DNA of 30,397 nucleotides from CAIKAP01 sp964574605 (lineage in GTDB: Bacteria; Verrucomicrobiota; Verrucomicrobiia; Palsa-1439): NCBI GenBank assembly GCA_964574605.1, contig CAZNOK010000039.1, positions 1-30,397 of the forward strand, read 5' to 3'. Shown in pieces: positions 22,467-30,397 of this stretch (positions within the stretch are counted from its first letter, which is position 1; each line of letters begins with the position of its first letter). The position numbers and the translations under genes were made by a program. The notes beneath the pieces were generated by a model. It searched no databases and was not told where the DNA came from. It saw only the letters and a program-made list of their open reading frames with translations.

Positions 22467-23870
22467 TCATGCCGACGACTTACCGTCACTGGTGCCTGTC
22501 GTGGCGCCGTCAGACGGATGACGGCCAGGTGGTGAGAGAACCACGCGCCGTTCGGCGCGCACCGACGGCGGTGCGGCGTGGGCCTCGTACACCAGCGCCA
22601 CGGGGCCGATCCGGATCTCGTCGCCTTGGGCGAGTTGGGCCGACTCCACGAGTTGGCCGTTCAACATCGTTCCGTAGCGGCTGCCAAGGTCGCGCAACCG
22701 ATGCCCGCCGCCTTTCTCTGATTCGATGACAGCGTGATGACTGGAGACGTGCTGGTCCGCGATGATGATCTTGTTGTCCGCAGCCCGGCCAATGGCGGTG
22801 GCGCCTTTGTCCAGCGCGACCATGGTGCCGCGCAACGGGCCGCCTGTGACGACAAGACGGCAGCAGGTTTCGCGCTGCGGATCGACGACTTGGCGCAGAT
22901 TCACGTCGCGTTGCGGGAACGGAATGCTGACGCCATGCCGTTTGAACGCGTACCAGATCTGTTTCCGCACCTCGCTCTCAATGCCGTGCAGCGACCCGTA
23001 ATTGTCAATCCAGACACGCAGTTCGTAAAGGACCGCGGAGTCCTGGAAATCTTTCAGGCACACCATCGGGGCCGGTGTGCGCAGAACTTCCTCGACCTTC
23101 GCAGCGGCGTCCAACAATGCATCAATCGCCACGCCGCAGGGCGTGTCGTAGGCGACGCCGACGCAAATCTTCACAAGATGATTGGGAGTGGGACGATCAT
23201 AGTTCACCATGACTTCCCGAGCCGCGAGATTGTTGGGAACCAGCACGTGATCGTCTTCCCTCGTGCGGATCAGTGTTGTCCGCCACGTCTGTTCCACAAC
23301 CGCGCCTTCAATCGAGCCGATCCGAATCCAGTCGCCGATCTTGAACGGCCGTTCCACGCTCATCACGATGCCGGCCATCAGGTTGCCGAGCAAATCCTGA
23401 AGCGCCAAGCCGAGCACGATGGACACGACACCCGAGGTGATGAATACCGGTGTGAAGTTAAGCCCCGGAAACGCCCATGACAACAGCACGAACATCCCCA
23501 CGGCGGCCAACACGACCACCGCCATCCATCGCAGCAACACAGGAACACCGCCGCGCGTAAGCAACGCGCGCGACGGCAACACCCACCGCGCCGCCGGAAT
23601 CAGCACCGCCAGGAACACAAGAAACGACAACATGAAACCGACCAATGCCGACAAGTTCGGCACGTCCAGGAACTGTCCGACCCGCAGGAACAGCCAGAGC
23701 GCGCCCGTCAGGAAGATCAGCACGGGCAGAATCCATTCGTACCGCTTGATCAGCTTGAGCGCAAAAAACGCGCGCACGATCCCGGCGCCGGCCACCAGAA
23801 TCCCCGCGACCACCAGCAACATCAATCCCGGCTCGTATGGCGTTAGCGATGCCGCGTTTGCGAGGGTCAT
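22467..23870 (-). CDS. MscS-family mechanosensitive channel fused to a C-terminal FHA domain
   Basis: This 467-residue protein combines a small-conductance mechanosensitive channel with a phosphothreonine-binding module. TM helices lie at about 16-38, 47-65, 72-95 and 112-132. The MscS pore helix follows at about 141-170 (SIVLGLALQDLLGNLMAGIV), then ERPFKIGDWI, the beta domain (VPNNLAARE) and the C-terminal alpha/beta domain ending in GVSIPFPQRDVNLR. From about 338 to 430 there is an FHA domain with IGR (R362), VSSHHA (S376, H379) and GSRYGT, where the usual SSNGT is SRYGT. A disordered 37-residue tail ends the protein. MscS heptamers release solutes under hypo-osmotic shock; the cytoplasmic FHA could recruit or sense a phosphoprotein. 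The ATG overlaps the stop of the upstream Ser/Thr kinase gene (ATGA), so the kinase is the obvious partner, though this is inference. Confidence 0.92.
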   Translation of the reverse strand: MTLANAASLTPYEPGLMLLVVAGILVAGAGIVRAFFALKLIKRYEWILPVLIFLTGALWLFLRVGQFLDVPNLSALVGFMLSFLVFLAVLIPAARWVLPSRALLTRGGVPVLLRWMAVVVLAAVGMFVLLSWAFPGLNFTPVFITSGVVSIVLGLALQDLLGNLMAGIVMSVERPFKIGDWIRIGSIEGAVVEQTWRTTLIRTREDDHVLVPNNLAAREVMVNYDRPTPNHLVKICVGVAYDTPCGVAIDALLDAAAKVEEVLRTPAPMVCLKDFQDSAVLYELRVWIDNYGSLHGIESEVRKQIWYAFKRHGVSIPFPQRDVNLRQVVDPQRETCCRLVVTGGPLRGTMVALDKGATAIGRAADNKIIIADQHVSSHHAVIESEKGGGHRLRDLGSRYGTMLNGQLVESAQLAQGDEIRIGPVALVYEAHAAPPSVRAERRVVLSPPGRHPSDGATTGTSDGKSSA

Positions 23871-25600
23871 GGCTGGGGGCTCCGTTGAAGTTGTTCCAGA
23901 CGGCTGCGCGCCCGCGGCGTCCGTTTGTCCGAGGGAAAGTCTTTCACGAATTTGTCATAGGCAGCGGCGGCTGCGGCCGGGTCCTTCGCTCTGCGGTCGT
24001 ACAAATCGGCGGCGCGATACAGGAAATCGGCCGCACCGTCCGGAGCCAGTGCGTACCGTTTCATCAATGCGTCCGCCGCCGTCTTCGCGTCCGACAGCGC
24101 AGGCGGTTCGGCGATGTCAGCAATCAGTTCCAACGCCGGCGCCGCGTGCGCGCCGGTCGGTTGCTTGGCGAGGACATCCTGAACTTCGGCCAGCAAGCGT
24201 TGCTGGAGCTTGGCGTCCCAAGTGGGACCTCCGAAGAGCCGTTGCTGACGGCTGCCTTCCCTTTCGGCGCGGCATTTCCGGATGACGGCGTCGGGAACAC
24301 GCGGGGATTGCGGATAATTGCGGATCACGCGGTTGAACTCCAGAATGCTCCGCTCCCGGTCCGCCAGTTCCACGCAGGCGGTGGCGATGGCAAACTGGCT
24401 CTCCGGAGCAAGAGAGCTTTGTGGATGTTGTTGCACCAGCCCGGTCAGGATGGTGATCGCTTCGGCCCACTTGGCTTCCCGCATCAAACCTTGCGCACGG
24501 TCGTAGTCAGCTTGGATTCGCATGTCCTGTGCGCGGGCCTGTATTTCCTCCTCACGGCGCTGTGCTTGCGCGCGGAGTTCCTCCGCAGACGGTTGTTTGA
24601 CCGCTGGCGCGGATGGGGATGCGACGACAACTGGCGGGGGTGGAACGGCTTTGCGGAAGTGTCCGACGATGGCAGCGACCACCACGAGCAACAGCAACAC
24701 GCCTGCGGCTGCCCCTCCGAGCGCGTACCATTGCTGGCGCTTGTTGAGACGGCCCAACACCGAGAACGACTTCGGCGCCGTGTGACGGATCGTCAGGCGT
24801 TGGAGTTCGTCGCGAACCTCCCCGGCGCTGGCGTAACGGTCGGAGGGCGACTCAGCCAGACAACGATTCACAATGGTGTCCAGCCCCAGCGGGATGTCGG
24901 GACGAATCAAGCTCGGCGCCTTGTAATGACCCACGGGCAGTTTGCCCGTAATCATCTCGTAGAGAATCACACCAAACGAAAATACGTCCGTCGCCGAGGT
25001 GACGGCGTGTGAATCCACGCGCTGTTCGGGCGACATGTAATTCATCGTGCCGATCACGCTTCGTTCTGCCGTCAGCGTGGCGAGCGCGCCGCGGGTCTCT
25101 TCCAGCGCGGCGATGCCGAAGTCGGCGATCTTCACGCGGTCGGTGCGCCGGTCAATGAGGATGTTGGCGGGTTTGAGGTCGCGGTGGATGACGCCGGCCT
25201 TGTGGGCGTAGTCAATGCCATCACAGATCTGCGACGCGTAGTGGATCACTTGCGAGACGGTCAGCTTGCCGCCTCGGATGAGCTTGTCGAGGCTGTCGCC
25301 CTCGACATATTCCATGACGATGTACAGGAGGTTGTCCTGCCGGCCACGGTCAATGACCTGCACGATGTTCGAGTGGGCGAGTTGCGAGACGATCTCGGCC
25401 TCGCGGTCGAAACGGGCGAGCAGTTCCGTCGTGGTCGCGAACTGGGGCGGCAAGACCTTGATGGCCACAGGCCGGTTCAACGACGGCTGGATTCCCCGGT
25501 AAACGATGGCCATTCCACCCTGGCCGATTTTCTCGACCACATCGTAGTGGCCGAGTTGGCCCGGTATGACAGCGGTTGATCCTGTAATGGAGTCACTCAT
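23867..25600 (-). CDS. Transmembrane Ser/Thr protein kinase with extracytoplasmic TPR-like region
   Basis: This is a 577-residue Hanks-type kinase. The catalytic domain (about 19-275) is canonical: GQGGMAIVYRG loop, Lys48 in VAIKVL, HRDLKPAN (139-146), DFG (160-162), SPE (190-192) and DVFSFGVILYEM. One TM helix lies at about 291-313. It is followed by a Pro-rich linker, an Arg/Glu/Ala-rich helix (about 335-370) and helical repeats resembling TPR/YbgF outer-membrane-lipoprotein repeats (AKWAEAITILTGLVQQHPQS, RSILEFNRVIRNYPQSP, AAAAYDKFVKDFPSDKRTP). The repeats probably sense or bind something in the periplasm. The ATG at 25600 is chosen; an in-frame GTG at 25618 is the alternative and neither has a clear Shine-Dalgarno sequence. 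The last base triplet overlaps the start of the MscS-FHA gene, strongly suggesting a coupled kinase/FHA-channel pair. Confidence 0.93.
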   Translation of the reverse strand: MSDSITGSTAVIPGQLGHYDVVEKIGQGGMAIVYRGIQPSLNRPVAIKVLPPQFATTTELLARFDREAEIVSQLAHSNIVQVIDRGRQDNLLYIVMEYVEGDSLDKLIRGGKLTVSQVIHYASQICDGIDYAHKAGVIHRDLKPANILIDRRTDRVKIADFGIAALEETRGALATLTAERSVIGTMNYMSPEQRVDSHAVTSATDVFSFGVILYEMITGKLPVGHYKAPSLIRPDIPLGLDTIVNRCLAESPSDRYASAGEVRDELQRLTIRHTAPKSFSVLGRLNKRQQWYALGGAAAGVLLLLVVVAAIVGHFRKAVPPPPVVVASPSAPAVKQPSAEELRAQAQRREEEIQARAQDMRIQADYDRAQGLMREAKWAEAITILTGLVQQHPQSSLAPESQFAIATACVELADRERSILEFNRVIRNYPQSPRVPDAVIRKCRAEREGSRQQRLFGGPTWDAKLQQRLLAEVQDVLAKQPTGAHAAPALELIADIAEPPALSDAKTAADALMKRYALAPDGAADFLYRAADLYDRRAKDPAAAAAAYDKFVKDFPSDKRTPRARSRLEQLQRSPQP

Positions 25601-25667
25601 GCAAACACGTGGACCCACGCCGGCCCACGACTTCCCATAGGATGCTCAAAACATGGCAAGAGACAAG

Positions 25668-27236
25668 TCATATTTGGGCACGTTTGCGGCGCAAGAGGGC
25701 AGAACCGACCAGCCCCAGTTCCAAGACGACGAACACCGCCACATATTGCGTGCCGCCGGTGCCGAAGCCGTAGGCGTGAAGCCCCTTGCCAAGGATGAAG
25801 TTCACGCCGTACCACGCCATCAACACCGTCAGGAAACAGAGCACGCTCGACACTGTCAACCCGAACCCGCGCAGCCAGCCGACCAATCGCCCGTGCAACG
25901 GAATCACGTAGCTCAACAGCGAGATCAACGCCCACGTCTCCTTCGGGTCCCATCCCCAAAACCGGCCCCACGCGTAATGCGCCCAGATGCCGCCGAGGAT
26001 TGTGCCCGCCGCCAGCAGCAACACACCGATCTGCATCGCCCGATAAATGTAATGCTCCAACCGGTCAATCGTGTCGCGCGCCCCGGGCTTGAACATGTAG
26101 TGTGCCAGCGCGACGTGCCCCAGCGCCATCGCCACCGCGAACGCCGAATAACCAAGCGTCACCGCCGGCACGTGCACGGCCAGCCAGAAATTGCTCCGCA
26201 ACACCGGCACCAGCGGCCCGATGCCCGGGTCCATCACCGCCGGGAACATGTCAGCCAGCACCAACATCACCGTCGCCACCGGCGCGACCGCGGCGAGGTA
26301 GAATCGCGGACGGAAAATCAGTTCCAGCACCAGCGCAAACAAGGCCGCACCGAAACTGACCCACACCACGGACTCATACATGTTGGTGATCGGTGGCCGA
26401 CCTGAGATGACCGTCCGCAGATAAAACCCGTATCCGTGCACGAGCACGCCGGCGGTGAACGCCGTCACGGTGACCCAGTAGCCGGCGCGGCTGCGCATCG
26501 GCCACGTCGCCAGCAACAGCACGAACCCCAGTCCGTACAGCCACTCCGCTTTGCGGAACGGATGGAAACTGTTGTAGTGGACTTCGCGAGCGAGGCTTTC
26601 GCGGCTCGGATAAACCTTCGGGCTGACCGCGCGCAGCGCCGCCTCAAGCTCGCGCGACGCCGCAAGAAACGCCGCCGGATCGCGCTTGACAAACGCAGTG
26701 CGCACCGCTGCGACAAGTTCCGGAATTGTTCCGGTTTTCGGGACCGGCTTCCACGGGCCTTTTTCGTCGGTCGGGTGCGGCACAATCGCGAGCGCGTCCG
26801 GCTCGGCGAGTGCGGCGAGCGTTTGAATCCGCTGGTCGAGCGCGACGGCTTCGCGTTCGATGTCCGTTTGCGCATGGGAATCTTTTTGCGAGGCGCGCTC
26901 GACAGTCGCCCGCAACGCCGGCACGGCGAGTTGTTGGACGGAAAAATGTTTCTGCTCGACTGGCAAGTTGAGTTGTTGCTTCAACTCGCGGTGCGTCAAC
27001 AGCACAACCGGCATTGTTTTCCAGTCACGCGTCTGGAACCAGACCGACAAGAGAAATTCCATCGGCTCTTTCCGTCGGCCCGTAATGCGCTGGGCGGCTT
27101 CGTTCGCGACGGTGTCGAGCGGTTTCTTGCGTCCGTCCTTCTGGACGGCAATCACTCGCAGCGCACCAAAATCGAGTTCTTGCGCACCGGCAATCGCAGT
27201 CAACAACATCAACAGGATCAGCATTCGTTTCATCAT
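25668..27236 (-). CDS. ccsA: Cytochrome c biogenesis protein CcsA/ResC, System II haem handler
   Basis: This 522-residue membrane protein of cytochrome c maturation System II exports and presents haem to apocytochromes together with ResB. After a signal-like helix (MLILLMLLTAIAGAQ) comes a polar region of about 210 residues (about 20-235), predicted to be extracytoplasmic. This region begins with LRVIAVQKDGRKKPLDT and is not present in the short CcsA type. The remainder is the haem-handling core with multiple TM helices, HGYGFYLRTVISGRPPITNM, LAVHVPAVTLGYSAFA, and the signature tryptophan-rich loop WGRFWGWDPKETWALI (423-438). Histidines at HVPAVTLGY and IPLHGRL are candidates for haem ligation. 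I chose the first of two adjacent ATGs at 27236, 2 bp after the resB stop; the open frame runs far upstream, but that part overlaps resB in another frame. Confidence 0.92.
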   Translation of the reverse strand: MMKRMLILLMLLTAIAGAQELDFGALRVIAVQKDGRKKPLDTVANEAAQRITGRRKEPMEFLLSVWFQTRDWKTMPVVLLTHRELKQQLNLPVEQKHFSVQQLAVPALRATVERASQKDSHAQTDIEREAVALDQRIQTLAALAEPDALAIVPHPTDEKGPWKPVPKTGTIPELVAAVRTAFVKRDPAAFLAASRELEAALRAVSPKVYPSRESLAREVHYNSFHPFRKAEWLYGLGFVLLLATWPMRSRAGYWVTVTAFTAGVLVHGYGFYLRTVISGRPPITNMYESVVWVSFGAALFALVLELIFRPRFYLAAVAPVATVMLVLADMFPAVMDPGIGPLVPVLRSNFWLAVHVPAVTLGYSAFAVAMALGHVALAHYMFKPGARDTIDRLEHYIYRAMQIGVLLLAAGTILGGIWAHYAWGRFWGWDPKETWALISLLSYVIPLHGRLVGWLRGFGLTVSSVLCFLTVLMAWYGVNFILGKGLHAYGFGTGGTQYVAVFVVLELGLVGSALLRRKRAQI

Positions 27237-27238
27237 TG

Positions 27239-28636
27239 TCAGGCCCACCGTCGCGCGTAGAACATCAATGCGATGCCGAGGATCGTCAAGCCGGAGCCGC
27301 CCCACGTCAGCACGATCACCCAGAGCGGATCCTTCTTCACCTGCAACACCGTGTATTTCAAGTCCTGCGGGTTCCACGACGCTTGGGAAAACTTGTAGCC
27401 TTTGAACACGGCCGGATGATTCATCCAAACGTCGGCGCGTTTCTCGGTGCCGGTGGCGGAATCGGTGAAGCGCACCTTGCTCGTCCAGCCGGCGACGTTG
27501 TGGCTGCCTTCGTCGCGCTCGATGACGAAATCCTCCAGTGCCACCGTGAACGGCAACGGCATCATGTTCCACGCGAACATCAGTTGCAGCGATCCCAACT
27601 GGATCGGATGCCCGAACAACAGCCACGCGCTGCGCGGCTCGCCGCTGCCGTGGACGGTCATGCGGAGCGCGTTCTGGTTTTGTTCCGGATCGTCGGGCAA
27701 CCGCACGATTTGTTCCTTCGCGACCGCGTTGGTCAGGCAACCCGCAACGGTCACTTGAAAATCCATCCAGCCGGGCGCGATCGGCTCGCCGATTGTGAGC
27801 GCGCCACTCTTGACGTTGGTGCGCGAACTGGACACATACCGCAACGAGTTGTCCGGCAACGCAACCACTCGGAAAGCCAAGCCTTGCACCGATGATGTCG
27901 CCGTCAACTCTTTCGCCTCGGCTTGATCCTTGGCGGCGTAAAACTCCAGCAACGCCGGTCCCAACATCATCCGGTTGGCTTGCGGGTCGTTCGCCATCAA
28001 CCATTGCCGGACGTTGTGCTGGACCGACGGGCTTCCGAGCCACAACCAGACCGCAGGATTCCGTTCGGAGCCGCCTTCGCGCACAATCGTCTCGTTTCTG
28101 GCGTTCGGGTAGAACTCATCCAGCGTCAGCCGCAGACCGCTGGGTAATGTCACTGCGTTTGGATGCACGTTGCCGCGGCGATCCACACGCAATCTCGTCC
28201 GTGTCGTCTGCGGCGACATGACGGTCAGGGCGCGGTCCTCCAGTTGAACGGTGTTGCTGGGTCGTTCGCCAACGCGCAGTCCCATCAGTCCTTCGGTGCC
28301 GAAATGGAACGAGGCGCTGCAGCCGCCGAGGATCAAGATCAGTCCCGCGTGGGTGACGACAAATCCCGTTTGGTGGTGTTTCCACGGCCAGCGCAGCGCG
28401 GCGGCCATGCTGAGATTCAGGCCAAGCGCACCGAGCAGGACGTTGAACCACCAACTCCGGTACACGAGCGCCGTCACTGCGGCGGTGGATGTGCGCGATT
28501 CGTAGAATGTGGCCCAGATCAGCACTGCCGTCAGAATGCTCAGTAAAGGCACCGCCAGTTTCAGGGAGCCGAGGAATTTGGCCGTTTGTCGAAGATTGAT
28601 CACTGTTGGAGCCGCACCGTGCCACAACACCCGCAT
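27239..28636 (-). CDS. resB: Cytochrome c biogenesis protein ResB/Ccs1
   Basis: This 465-residue membrane partner of CcsA holds apocytochrome c for covalent haem attachment on the outer face of the membrane. It shows the ResB layout: TM helices at about 24-45, 60-80 and 92-112 (the last starting THAGLILILGG with His96), a large extracytoplasmic domain of about 320 residues with GLRVGE, LPSGLRLTLDEFYP and NHPAVFKGYKFSQASWNPQD, and a final TM helix (about 437-462). The motif KGYKFSQASW is typical of the family. Length is normal. The ATG at 28636 is used because the open frame beyond it runs into the divergent aldo/keto reductase gene. GTG 28603 is also possible, as core homology begins there. 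There is no obvious Shine-Dalgarno sequence. It is the first gene of a resB-ccsA operon. Confidence 0.9.
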   Translation of the reverse strand: MRVLWHGAAPTVINLRQTAKFLGSLKLAVPLLSILTAVLIWATFYESRTSTAAVTALVYRSWWFNVLLGALGLNLSMAAALRWPWKHHQTGFVVTHAGLILILGGCSASFHFGTEGLMGLRVGERPSNTVQLEDRALTVMSPQTTRTRLRVDRRGNVHPNAVTLPSGLRLTLDEFYPNARNETIVREGGSERNPAVWLWLGSPSVQHNVRQWLMANDPQANRMMLGPALLEFYAAKDQAEAKELTATSSVQGLAFRVVALPDNSLRYVSSSRTNVKSGALTIGEPIAPGWMDFQVTVAGCLTNAVAKEQIVRLPDDPEQNQNALRMTVHGSGEPRSAWLLFGHPIQLGSLQLMFAWNMMPLPFTVALEDFVIERDEGSHNVAGWTSKVRFTDSATGTEKRADVWMNHPAVFKGYKFSQASWNPQDLKYTVLQVKKDPLWVIVLTWGGSGLTILGIALMFYARRWA

Positions 28637-28697
28637 AGCGTCAACCGCAAGAAGACAACTTGCCAAGCGCCGCCGGTTGGGGTACTGAAAAAGCAAC

Positions 28698-29693
28698 ATG
28701 CAACATCGGCCTTTCGGCAAAACAGGCTGGCGGGTGAGCTTGGTGGGACTCGGTTGCTGGCAGTTCGGCGGCGCGATCACCCTCGACGGCAAGCCCGACG
28801 GCTGGACCGGCGTCACCGACGCCGAATCCATCGCCACCGTCGGGCGCGCAGTGGATCTCGGCATCAATTTTTTTGACACCGCCGACATGTACGGCTGGGG
28901 CCACAGCGAGGAAGTCCTCGGCAAGACCCTCAAGGACATCGGTTGCCGCGACCGCGTCTATATCGCCACCAAAGTCGGTTTCTGGCACGATGCGGAGAAT
29001 CGTCGCACCATTAATGAATCGCGCGATTACATCCTGAAGGCTTGCGACGCCAGCCTGCGCCGCCTTCAGACTGACCGCATTGATCTCTATCAATGCCATC
29101 TCTGGCGGACGATGCGACGGGACGAGTTCCTCGACGCTTTCGAGATGCTTCAACGCCAAGGCAAAATCCGGTTCTTCGGCATTTCCACCAACGACCTCGA
29201 CATGGTCGAGAGTTTCGACGCCCACCGCAACCTCGCCGTCGTGCAGGCGAACTACAATCTCCTCGACCGCCGCGCCGAACACCAACTCATCCCCTACTGT
29301 CGCGCCCGTGGCATCGCGTTCCTCGCGCGCGGCCCGATGGCCCGCGGCCTGTTGTCGGGCAAGTACGACAAACAGACGCGGTTCGATCCGAACGACATTC
29401 GCAGCAAGTGGCTGGAGGCGGCCAACCACGCCGAGTTCGAACGCAATGTGGAGATCGTCCAGCGCCTGAAGCCCATTGCCCAGCGCCACGGTTTTCATCT
29501 TTCCCAACTTGCCATCAAGTTCGTGCTCCACCACGTCGGCGTCACTGTCGCGCTGGTCGGCGCGAAGAATCCCGCGCAGTTGGAAGAGAACGCCACCGCC
29601 ACGTTCCTCGCGCCCATCACCCGCGAGGAACAAGCCGAGATCGAAGCCGTGCTCGCACCGCGCGAGACCGAAAACGGCTCGCTGCAAGCCTGA
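28698..29693 (+). CDS. Aldo/keto reductase
   Basis: This 331-residue NAD(P)H-dependent oxidoreductase has the aldo/keto reductase (alpha/beta)8 barrel. The complete catalytic tetrad is visible: Asp60 and Tyr65 in FFDTADMYGWG, Lys92 in IATKVGF, and His134 in DLYQCHLW. Cofactor-binding features near the C terminus are GIAFLARGPMARGLLSGKY and ALVGAKNPAQLEENA. The sequence is of the AKR11-14-like type that acts on aldehydes, sugars or inositol-type substrates; the natural substrate is not readable. It diverges from resB over 61 bp in which TTGCCA can be found but no good -10. There is no Shine-Dalgarno sequence. The stop codon is followed after one base by the ATG of ispH, so both are probably co-transcribed, although no metabolic link is obvious. 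Confidence 0.93.
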   Translation: MQHRPFGKTGWRVSLVGLGCWQFGGAITLDGKPDGWTGVTDAESIATVGRAVDLGINFFDTADMYGWGHSEEVLGKTLKDIGCRDRVYIATKVGFWHDAENRRTINESRDYILKACDASLRRLQTDRIDLYQCHLWRTMRRDEFLDAFEMLQRQGKIRFFGISTNDLDMVESFDAHRNLAVVQANYNLLDRRAEHQLIPYCRARGIAFLARGPMARGLLSGKYDKQTRFDPNDIRSKWLEAANHAEFERNVEIVQRLKPIAQRHGFHLSQLAIKFVLHHVGVTVALVGAKNPAQLEENATATFLAPITREEQAEIEAVLAPRETENGSLQA

Positions 29694-29694
29694 C

Positions 29695-30397
29695 ATGAGC
29701 GCCGAAAACACAACCAAACCCGCGCGCGTCAACCTCCGTCGCCCCGACATCATGGAAGCCGTGCGCAAAGAGGTTGAACAACATTACCGCAGCCAGATCG
29801 TCGAGAAACTCCGCCAGCGCGGCTGCGTCCTCGAAGCGGCAGGGTTGACGGTTCGTCTCGCCAAGGAGTTCGGTTTTTGCTATGGCGTCGAACGCGCCAT
29901 TGACCTCGCGTACGCCGCCCGGAAGTTTTTCCACGACCGCGACATCTACATCCTCGGCGAAATCATCCACAACCCCGAAGTCAACGACCAGCTTCTCGCC
30001 ATGGGCATCAAGTTCCTCTCCGGCCCGCACAAGAGCGCCGACATTGATCAGTTGACCGCCAATGATGTCGTCATCATCCCCGCCTTCGGCGCGCAGGTCG
30101 AGATCATGAACAAGCTCAAAGCCAAGGGTTGCCAGTTCGTGGACACCACCTGCGGCGACGTGATGAGCGTCTGGAAACGGGTCCGGCACTATGCCGGCGA
30201 TAATTTCACCAGCATCATCCATGGCAAGGCTTGGCACGAGGAAACTAAGGCTACCTCCTCGCGCGCCGCCGCTAATGGCTGCGGACATTACTTGGTGGTC
30301 TTTACCCTCGAGGAGACTGATTATGTCTGCGATTATATCCTGCACGGCGGCGATCAGACCCTTTTCTTGAGTAAATTCAAAGGCGCTTATTCCCCAC
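29695..30397 (+). CDS. ispH: 4-hydroxy-3-methylbut-2-enyl diphosphate reductase IspH (LytB), 3' end beyond window
   Basis: This enzyme carries out the last step of the MEP isoprenoid pathway, reducing HMBPP to IPP and DMAPP with a [4Fe-4S] cluster. The first 234 residues are present and the gene runs off the window end. Two of the three cluster cysteines are visible: C62 in EFGFCYGVERA and C153 in VDTTCGDVMSVW. Others motifs are LGEIIHNPEVN, the substrate-binding SIIHGKAWHEETKATSS and YVCDYILHGG. The N-terminal extension of about 50 residues, the HGK-x-x-HEET pattern and VCDYIL are features of the plant/cyanobacterial IspH group, not the short E. coli type. The usual DTTCP is DTTCG here. The ATG starts one base after the aldo/keto reductase stop. 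Confidence 0.95.
   Translation, partial: MSAENTTKPARVNLRRPDIMEAVRKEVEQHYRSQIVEKLRQRGCVLEAAGLTVRLAKEFGFCYGVERAIDLAYAARKFFHDRDIYILGEIIHNPEVNDQLLAMGIKFLSGPHKSADIDQLTANDVVIIPAFGAQVEIMNKLKAKGCQFVDTTCGDVMSVWKRVRHYAGDNFTSIIHGKAWHEETKATSSRAAANGCGHYLVVFTLEETDYVCDYILHGGDQTLFLSKFKGAYSP

Noticed and set aside
27237..28043. N-terminal extension of the ccsA open frame (791 codons)
   Set aside because: The upstream part overlaps resB in another frame and reads as Arg-rich shadow; a signal-like helix begins at ATG 27236.
28637..28697. Promoter of the aldo/keto reductase gene
   Set aside because: TTGCCA is present, but the hexamer 17 bp downstream (TACTGA) matches the -10 consensus at only two positions.
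28637..28939. N-terminal extension of the resB open frame
   Set aside because: It overlaps the divergent aldo/keto reductase coding sequence and has no ResB homology.
28641..30345. Minus-strand open frames over the aldo/keto reductase and ispH genes
   Set aside because: Antisense shadows of two clearly recognised genes.
1..30397. tRNA, rRNA, CRISPR arrays, insertion sequences, prophage genes
   Set aside because: No cloverleaf, rRNA core sequence, regularly spaced repeats, transposase or integrase motifs were seen on either strand by eye.

Overview
The window is about 60% GC, densely coding, and most genes lie on the minus strand. It combines PQQ-like beta-propeller secreted proteins, a GH106-type glycoside hydrolase, two transmembrane Hanks-type Ser/Thr kinases, two FHA-domain proteins, a System II cytochrome c maturation pair (ResB/CcsA) and a long plant/cyanobacterial-style IspH. 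This mix fits a free-living, polysaccharide-degrading member of the PVC superphylum. Verrucomicrobiota is the most likely placement, but that is an inference from gene content and no rRNA is present. There are no tRNA or rRNA genes, CRISPR arrays, transposases or phage genes that I can see, and no gene-free stretch longer than about 200 bases.

Left part (1-6300): a membrane glycosyltransferase (+) meets a bifunctional-nuclease-family gene (-) with no spacing. Upstream of that nuclease gene is a pyruvoyl-dependent arginine decarboxylase (-), which diverges from a small FHA/proline-rich protein (+). The FHA reading frame may continue past an in-frame TAA. Then comes clpB (-).

Centre (6400-19800), all minus strand: yebC lies directly downstream of a zinc-ribbon/kinase/leucine-rich-repeat membrane kinase. 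Next is a secreted-carbohydrate block: the GH106-like enzyme overlaps a PQQ-propeller gene by 4 bp, a low-GC small membrane protein follows, then two tandem paralogues of an unfamiliar internally duplicated secreted family (also 4-bp overlap), and finally a second PQQ-propeller gene. A 53-bp three-armed palindromic element sits in frame inside the GH106 gene. A second, different palindromic repeat supplies the stop codon of the second propeller gene.

Right part (19800-30397): a secreted alpha/beta hydrolase (+) overlaps the end of cstA (-). Upstream of cstA are a MscS-type channel fused to an FHA domain, a TM Ser/Thr kinase that overlaps the channel gene by 4 bp, and the ccsA-resB pair. On the plus strand an aldo/keto reductase is followed after one base by ispH, which runs off the window end.

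The most system-like novelty is the kinase/MscS-FHA pair. It looks like a phospho-regulated mechanosensitive channel module, and a second kinase and a stand-alone FHA protein lie in the same window. The tandem duplicated secreted family and the in-frame palindromic insertion are the other main points of interest.
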